64,000 bases of DNA from Magnetospirillum sp. (lineage in GTDB: Bacteria > Pseudomonadota > Alphaproteobacteria > Rhodospirillales > Magnetospirillaceae), in assembly GCA_024707145.1 (NCBI GenBank), contig JANQAI010000005.1, positions 806,001 to 870,000 on the forward strand, read 5' to 3'. A program made the translations under genes and the position numbers. Position 1 is the first letter of the stretch. The number at the start of each line of letters is the position of its first letter. The notes below the pieces were generated by a model. It made no database searches. It was not told the DNA's origin and saw only the letters and a list, made by a program, of their open reading frames with translations. Shown one piece after another: positions 55,685 through 64,000 of the stretch.

Positions 55685-55811
55685 CCCTCTCCCGCCCCGC
55701 GGGAGAGGGAGGGGCCCACGAAGTGGGAGGGTGAGGGAGCCGCACAGCACCTCGTCTCCGGCCCCCTCACCCGGCGCTGCGCGCCACCCTCTCCCGTGGG
55801 ACGGGAGAGGG
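55685..55811. repeat. Dispersed cloverleaf-type repeats, two copies, between tsaE and xerC
   Basis: Copy D1 (55685-55736) holds CCCTCTCCCGC/GCGGGAGAGGG, CCCAC-GAA-GTGGG and GGGTGAGG. Copy D2 (55765-55811) holds CCTCACCC, GGCGC-TGC-GCGCC and CCCTCTCCCGT-GGG-ACGGGAGAGGG. These are the same modules as the copies around the DUF559 gene at 29340-29852. D2 ends 6 bp before the xerC stop codon. No nuclease gene is present here. Confidence 0.85.
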
Positions 55812-55816
55812 GAGTT

Positions 55817-56761
55817 TCAGCCCTTGGCCCTCGGGTGCGCCTGGTCGTAGACGCCCTTCAGTCGCGCCGCGTCCACCTTGGTGTAGCGCTGGGTGGTGGA
55901 CAGCGAGGCGTGGCCCAGCAATTCCTGGATGGTGCGCAGGTCGCCGCCGCCGGCCAGCAGGTGGGTGGCGAAGGAATGGCGCAGCGCGTGGGGCGTGGCG
56001 GTGTCGGCGAGGCCGAGCAGCGGGCGCAGCCGCTCCATCTGGCGCTGCACCACGCGGGGACTGAGCTTGCCGCCCCGCTTGCCGAGGAACAGCGGGCCGT
56101 CGGCAGCCAGGGGATAGGGGCACAGGCCGACGTATTCGGCGACGGCGTCCCTCACCACCGGCAGCACCGGCACCATGCGCTGTTTGCGGCCCTTGCCGGT
56201 GATCACCATGGTGTCGCCGCTGGGCGTGTCGCGCTTCAGCATGCCCAACGCCTCGCCCAGGCGCAGGCCGCAGCCATAGAGCAGGGTGAATAGGGCGACG
56301 TCGCGCGCCGCCAGCCACGGCTCGTCCTGCAGTTCGGCGGCGGCGCCCAGGGCCTCCAGCGCCTCGTCGGCGGCCAGCGGCTTGGGGATGGACTTGGGCG
56401 GGCGCGGCGCCCTCACCGCGCCCAGCGCCGGATTGTGCACCAGGTCGTGGCGGTCCAGGTATTTGAAGAAGCCGCGCAGCGTGCTCATCAGCCGCGCCAT
56501 GGACGAACGCGACAGGCCGTCGGCCTGGCGGGCGGCCAGGAAGGCGCGGAAGTCGGCGGGTGCCAGGGCGGCCAGCGCTGCCAGATCGGCCTCGCCGCCC
56601 AGATGGGCCAGCAGGAAGGCGCAGAACGACGACAGGTCGCGGGCATAGCCATCCAGGGTGTGCGGGCTGGCGCGGCGCTCGCCCGCCAGCCAGTCGCGCC
56701 AGCCGGTGATGGCGGCGGCCAGATCCGGGCGGGCGGCGAAATGGATGGGCGCGGCGGCCAT
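55817..56761 (-). CDS. xerC: Tyrosine recombinase XerC
   Basis: A 314-aa recombinase of the XerC/XerD type that resolves chromosome dimers at dif. A SAM-like N-terminal domain (LDGYARDLSSFCAFLL) precedes the catalytic domain, with the first Arg in LLYGCGLRLGEALGM, ITGKGRKQRMVPVLP, the H-x-x-R box in TPHALRHSFATHLLAGG, the second His in ELLGHASLSTTQRYTKVD, and the nucleophile Tyr in the last segment. It lies beside the DUF484 gene, a common arrangement. It is unrelated to the island integrase at 7294. Confidence 0.94.
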   Translation of the reverse strand: MAAAPIHFAARPDLAAAITGWRDWLAGERRASPHTLDGYARDLSSFCAFLLAHLGGEADLAALAALAPADFRAFLAARQADGLSRSSMARLMSTLRGFFKYLDRHDLVHNPALGAVRAPRPPKSIPKPLAADEALEALGAAAELQDEPWLAARDVALFTLLYGCGLRLGEALGMLKRDTPSGDTMVITGKGRKQRMVPVLPVVRDAVAEYVGLCPYPLAADGPLFLGKRGGKLSPRVVQRQMERLRPLLGLADTATPHALRHSFATHLLAGGGDLRTIQELLGHASLSTTQRYTKVDAARLKGVYDQAHPRAKG

Positions 56762-56764
56762 GGC

Positions 56765-57478
56765 CTAGCCGACGAAGCGGCGCACGTTGATTTCGACCAC
56801 GCGGGCGAGGAAGGTGATCAGTTCGGTGCCCTGGCCGGCGTGGAAGGTGCAGCCGTGGCGCGAGCCCAGCGCCAGCAGCCCGTCGGGACAGACGCCGCCG
56901 GGGGACAGGCGCACCAGCGCCGACGAGGCGACCAGTCCGGCGCCGCCGCCGAACAGGGCGGGGTCGCCCGGCATTTCCTCGTTCAGTCCGCAGGCGCGAT
57001 CGGGACCGCCCATCAGCACGTCCACGCTGCCGGAGGGGATGCGATGCACGCCGGGCACAGCCAGGGCCGGGAGCGGGTGGTCGGCGTGCTCGAAGCACAA
57101 GGTCGCCACGTCCACGTCCAGGATGGGCGGCAAGTCCTCGGCGATCACCTCGGCCAGCGCGCCCAGGTCTTCGGCGCCCAGCAGCACCAGCACCGCCTGG
57201 TGGGTGCGGTTCTGGGTGGACATGTTGGAGCGCGAGGTCAGGATCAGGTCTTCGGCCGCGCCCTTGATGCGGTTCACCTCTTCCTTCAGCCGGTCGATCA
57301 TGAAGGCCTGCATGTCGACGACGGCGCCACCGTCGGGCCAGCGGGACGGCGGCGACAGGCTGAGGACCAGATCGGGGTGGCGCAGCAGGAAATCGCCGTG
57401 TCGCCGCAGGTAGGCGGTAACTTGGGCCTCGCTCGGGCCGGCTTCGGCATGGGCGGCATCGTCGCGCTTGTGCGCCAT
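56765..57478 (-). CDS. DUF484 family protein (GAF-like)
   Basis: A 237-aa protein: VTAYLRRHGDFLLRHPDLVLSLSPPSRWPDGGAVVDMQAFMIDRLKEEVNRIKGAAEDLILTSRSNM is the DUF484 N-terminus with a helical linker, followed by a GAF-like domain ending FLARVVEINVRRFV. Function is not established, but the gene is regularly found next to xerC in proteobacteria, as here (3-bp gap). It is divergent from priA with a 49-bp gap. Confidence 0.9.
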   Translation of the reverse strand: MAHKRDDAAHAEAGPSEAQVTAYLRRHGDFLLRHPDLVLSLSPPSRWPDGGAVVDMQAFMIDRLKEEVNRIKGAAEDLILTSRSNMSTQNRTHQAVLVLLGAEDLGALAEVIAEDLPPILDVDVATLCFEHADHPLPALAVPGVHRIPSGSVDVLMGGPDRACGLNEEMPGDPALFGGGAGLVASSALVRLSPGGVCPDGLLALGSRHGCTFHAGQGTELITFLARVVEINVRRFVG

Positions 57479-57527
57479 TCAGCGTCTCGGCTTTTGCTTC
57501 GCGGGTCGGGGATGTACAGTCTAGACC

Positions 57528-59727
57528 ATGCCTTCCGCCGCCGCCAACCCCACCGCGCGATTTTCTCCGCAAAGCCGCGTCGCCGTTCTTTTGCCGCTGC
57601 CCCTGGCCGGCGCCTACGACTATCGCGTCGGCGACCAGCCGGTGGGGGTGGGCGAGTTCGTGGTGGTGCCGCTGGGCAAGCGCGAATTGGTGGGCGTGGT
57701 GTGGGGCGAGGGCGCCGGCGACGTGGATATCGGGCGGCTGCGGGTGATCGGCCGCCGGCTCGACTGCCCGCCTCTGCCCGAAGTGACCCGCAAGTTCGTC
57801 GATTGGGTTGCCGCCTATACGCTGGCGGCGCCCGGCGCGGTGCTTAAGATGGCCATGAGTGTGCCCTCGGCGCTGGAGCCGTCGCGGCCGCTGCTGGCCT
57901 GCCGTCCGGCCGCCGCGCCGCCCGCCTGCAAGCTGACCGAGGCGCGTCGCCGGGTGCTGGACACCGTCGCCCGCCTGCCGCCGCTGCCCTCCGCCGACCT
58001 GGCGCGCGAGGCCGGGGTGGGGCCGGCGGTGATCAAGGGCCTGCTGGAGGCCGGCGCCCTGGAACAGGTGGAAATCCGCCGCCCGCCAGTCTTCCCGCCG
58101 CCCGATCTGGGCCGGCCGGCGCCTACCCTGTCGGAGGGGCAGCGGGCCGCTGCCGACGCCCTGGTGACGGCGCTGGGCGGCGGCTTCTCCGTGCAGGTGA
58201 TCGACGGCGTCACCGGCTCGGGCAAGACCGAGGTCTATTTCGAGGCGGTGGCGGCGGCCCTGGCCAAAGGGCGGCAGGTGCTGGTGCTGCTGCCCGAGAT
58301 CGCGCTGTCGGCCCAGTGGCTGAAACGTTTCGCCAACCGCTTCGGCGTGCCGCCGGCCGAGTGGCATTCCGAGCTGTCCGACGCCAAGCGGCGTGAAACC
58401 TGGCGGGCGGTGGCCGCGGGCGAGGCCCGCGTGGTGGTGGGCGCCCGTTCGGCCCTGTTCCTGCCCTATCTCGACCTCGGCCTGATCGTGGTGGACGAGG
58501 AGCACGACGGCGCCTTCAAGCAGGAGGACGGCGTCACCTATCACGCCCGCGACATGGCGGTGGTGCGCGCCCGGCTGGGCAACGTGCCGGCGGTGCTGGC
58601 CTCGGCCACGCCGTCGCTGGAAACCCTGGCCAACATCCAGGCCGGCCGCTACACCCGCCTGCACCTGCCCGACCGCCATGCCGGCGCCGCGCTGCCCGAG
58701 ATCGTGCCGGTGGACCTGCGCCGCGTCCCGCCGCCGCGCGGCATGTGGCTGTCGCCCGTACTGGCCGAGGCGCTGGAGGAAACCCTGGCGGCAGGCGAGC
58801 AGGCCATGCTCTTCCTTAATCGGCGCGGTTATGCCCCGCTGACGTTGTGCCGCAAGTGCGGCCACCGTCTGCAATGTCCCCATTGCACCGCTTGGCTGGT
58901 GGAGCATCGTCTGGCTGGCCGGCTGGTCTGCCACCATTGCGGCCATTTCATCCGCCCGCCGGCCAAATGCCCGGAATGCGAGGCCGAGGACAGCTTCGCC
59001 GCCTGCGGTCCGGGAGTGGAGCGCATCGCCGAGGAGGCGGCGCACCGCTTCCCCGGCGCCCGCATCGCCCTGATGGCCTCGGACACCGTGGCCGGCCCCC
59101 ACGCGGCGGCCGAGTTCGTGCGGCAGGTGGCCGAGCACGAGATCGACCTGCTGGTCGGCACCCAGATCGTCGCCAAGGGCTACCATTTCCCCATGCTGAC
59201 CCTGGTGGGCGTGGTGGATGCCGATCTGGGGCTGGAGGGCGGCGATTTGCGCGCCGCCGAGCGCACCCACCAACTGCTGGCCCAGGTGGCCGGCCGTGCC
59301 GGCCGTGCCGAACGTCCAGGGCGGGTCTTGCTTCAGACCTATCAGCCCGACCATCCGGTCATGCGCGCCCTGGTCAGCGGCGATAGGGACGGCTTCATCG
59401 CCCGCGAGGCCGAGACCCGCCGCGATGCCGGCATGCCGCCCTACGGCCGCCTCGCCGCCTTGGTGGTGTCGGGCCCCGACGCGGCCCGGCCTGGACGAGT
59501 TCACCCGCCGTCTGGCCCGCGCCGCGCCGCGTGCCGAGGATATCCAGGTGCTGGGCCCGGCCCCGGCGCCGCTGGCGCTGCTGCGCGGCCGCCACCGCCG
59601 CCGCTTCCTGGTCAAGGCGGCCCGCACCGTGAACCTGCATGCGGCCTTGCGCGATTGGCTGTCGGCGCTGGCGCCGCACGGCGGAATCCGGGTGCAGGTG
59701 GACGTGGACCCGTACAGCTTTTTCTGA
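57528..59727 (+). pseudogene. priA: Primosomal helicase PriA, frameshifted near the C-terminus
   Basis: A full PriA over two frames. The N-terminal DNA-binding part is [21 protein letters not shown], the Walker A is [19 protein letters not shown] near residue 225, and DEEH is in [16 protein letters not shown]. The zinc region has [21 protein letters not shown] and [18 protein letters not shown]. Later motifs include [27 protein letters not shown] and [21 protein letters not shown]. The break near 59490 reads GCCCGG-C-CTGGAC, one extra C; the other frame then gives [14 protein letters not shown] and the proper end [11 protein letters not shown]. Length is 3n+1. PriA restarts stalled forks. Confidence 0.88.
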
Positions 59728-59835
59728 AGGGTAGGGTCGGGGTGGTCGAGCGACTACCTGCCCGGGTGGGTTCGATTCGGGCGTTCTGCGGATGGCAAAG
59801 TGTGCGCGACCCACTCCGAACGGGCAGGAGTCGGC

Positions 59836-59864
59836 TTGCAACCCAAAACCCGATGTGCTAGTTA
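59836..59864 (+). promoter_or_regulatory. Promoter candidate for the atp operon
   Basis: TTGCAA (59836-59841), a 17-base spacer, and TAGTTA (59859-59864) lie about 115 bp before atpH. The match is moderate. The 250-bp gap 59728-59977 otherwise holds an AT-rich stretch near 59870-59935 and no gene. Confidence 0.4.
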
Positions 59865-59977
59865 ACCGACGCGCTTTTAGGGGAATTTTTCCTGAAAGCG
59901 ACTGAATACGCTTGAAAAACAATATTTTAGGCCGCCCGGCGAATTCGTTTTCGACCTGACCCGAAGGACTTGCCCAG

Positions 59978-60531
59978 GTGCCATCCGAAACAATTGGCGT
60001 GATCGCCGAACGCTATGCCACCGCGCTCTTCGAGCTCGCCGAATCCCAGGGCGCGCTCGATCAGGTGGCGGGCGACCTCAAGGTTCTGAAGGCCATGATC
60101 CGCGACAGCGCGGATTTCCGCCGCCTTCTCGACTCTCCCGTGCTGACCCGTGCCGAGATGGGCAAGGCTGTGGCCGCGCTCGCCGAAGCTGCGAAGTTCG
60201 CCAAGCTGACCGCGAACTTCCTCGGGCTGCTGGCCAAGAATCGGCGCCTGTTCACCCTGGCTGGGGTGATCGACGCTTATCTCGGCCGACTCGCCGCCAA
60301 GCGCGGCGAGGTTTCGGCCCAAGTCGCTTCCGCCGTCCCGCTGAGCCAGGCTCAGCAAGATGCGCTGGCGTCGACGCTCAAGTCTGCCTTCGGCGGCAAT
60401 GTCGCCGTGGACGTGATCGTCGACCCCGCCTTGCTGGGTGGCATGGTGGTGAAGGTTGGTTCCCGCATGGTTGACAGCTCGCTCAAGACGAAGCTGCAGC
60501 ACCTCAAGCTCGCTATGAAAGGGGTTGGATA

Positions 60532-60532
<1 letters not shown>
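59978..60532 (+). CDS. atpH: F1F0 ATP synthase delta subunit
   Basis: A 184-aa OSCP/delta subunit of the stator. [29 protein letters not shown] at the start, [44 protein letters not shown] in the middle and [32 protein letters not shown] at the end are diagnostic. The start is a GTG at 59978. Its TAA overlaps the atpA ATG (TAATG). F0 genes are not next to it, which is usual in alphaproteobacteria. Confidence 0.96.
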
Positions 60533-62061
<1,529 letters not shown>

Positions 62062-62076
62062 GGGGTCCGAAACCCG

Positions 62077-64000
<1,924 letters not shown>

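Noticed and set aside
55767..59627. A 1286-codon minus-strand open frame
   Set aside because: It runs antisense to priA and through DUF484 and xerC out of frame; its translation is Arg/Gly/Pro-rich low-complexity sequence, the usual shadow in GC-rich DNA.

Overview
The window looks like chromosomal DNA of a GC-rich alphaproteobacterium of the Rhodospirillales, most like Magnetospirillum or a close relative. This rests on gene content and order: ccoNOQP next to ccoGHIS and an FNR-type regulator, rpmH-rnpA-yidD-yidC-engB-argB, tsaE-amgK-murU-addB-addA, DUF484-xerC beside priA, and atpHAGD without F0 genes. The genus is inferred from memory of these orders; no search was run.

Layout. (1) 1-8908 is the right end of an integrated island, with every gene on the minus strand: tyrosine integrase, DUF3768, a 564-aa protein of unknown function, a TPR/HEPN (LA2681-like) protein, a MASE1 histidine kinase with a FixJ-type regulator, and a CoiA-like nuclease-fold gene running off the left edge. 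The island sits in a tRNA-Leu(CAA) gene. The 5' half of the interrupted tRNA remains at 8909-8948, and a complete tRNA-Leu(CAA) lies just inside the island. (2) 9013-12006: pantothenate genes panB-panC followed by a purine permease. (3) 12169-21804: a microaerobic respiration block, ccoNOQP under a perfect FNR box, then ccoGHIS-fnr, so the regulator is co-transcribed with the assembly genes. (4) 21927-24813: an rRNA methyltransferase, two hypotheticals and tam. (5) 24921-29322: rpmH-rnpA-yidD-yidC-engB-argB. (6) 29340-30460: a DUF559 nuclease-fold cassette between dispersed repeats, read in frame into an Fe-S protein. (7) 30461-37390: hisN-yejABEF-gfa, a peptide importer operon. (8) 37613-44201: kdsB, pheA, two TetR-type regulators, an aldo/keto reductase, an MFS transporter and two lipoproteins. 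(9) 44232-55630: addA/addB recombination nuclease, a GxxExxY cassette between them, an aldehyde dehydrogenase-DUF779 pair on the opposite strand, and murU-amgK-tsaE. (10) 55685-64000: repeats, xerC, DUF484, priA and the F1-ATP synthase operon (atpD is cut by the window edge).

Three signals go beyond routine annotation. First, two small PD-(D/E)XK-type genes (DUF559 and GxxExxY) are each bracketed by structured repeats and fused in frame to an unrelated neighbour, which suggests repeat-associated nuclease cassettes. Second, the island carries a 19-bp palindrome in front of both its two-component operon and its 564-aa gene. Third, seven conserved genes are broken by eight short insertions that all fall at the same point of one hexamer (RG^YYGG). 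This looks like a systematic consensus error rather than gene decay, so those genes should be treated as probably intact in the organism.
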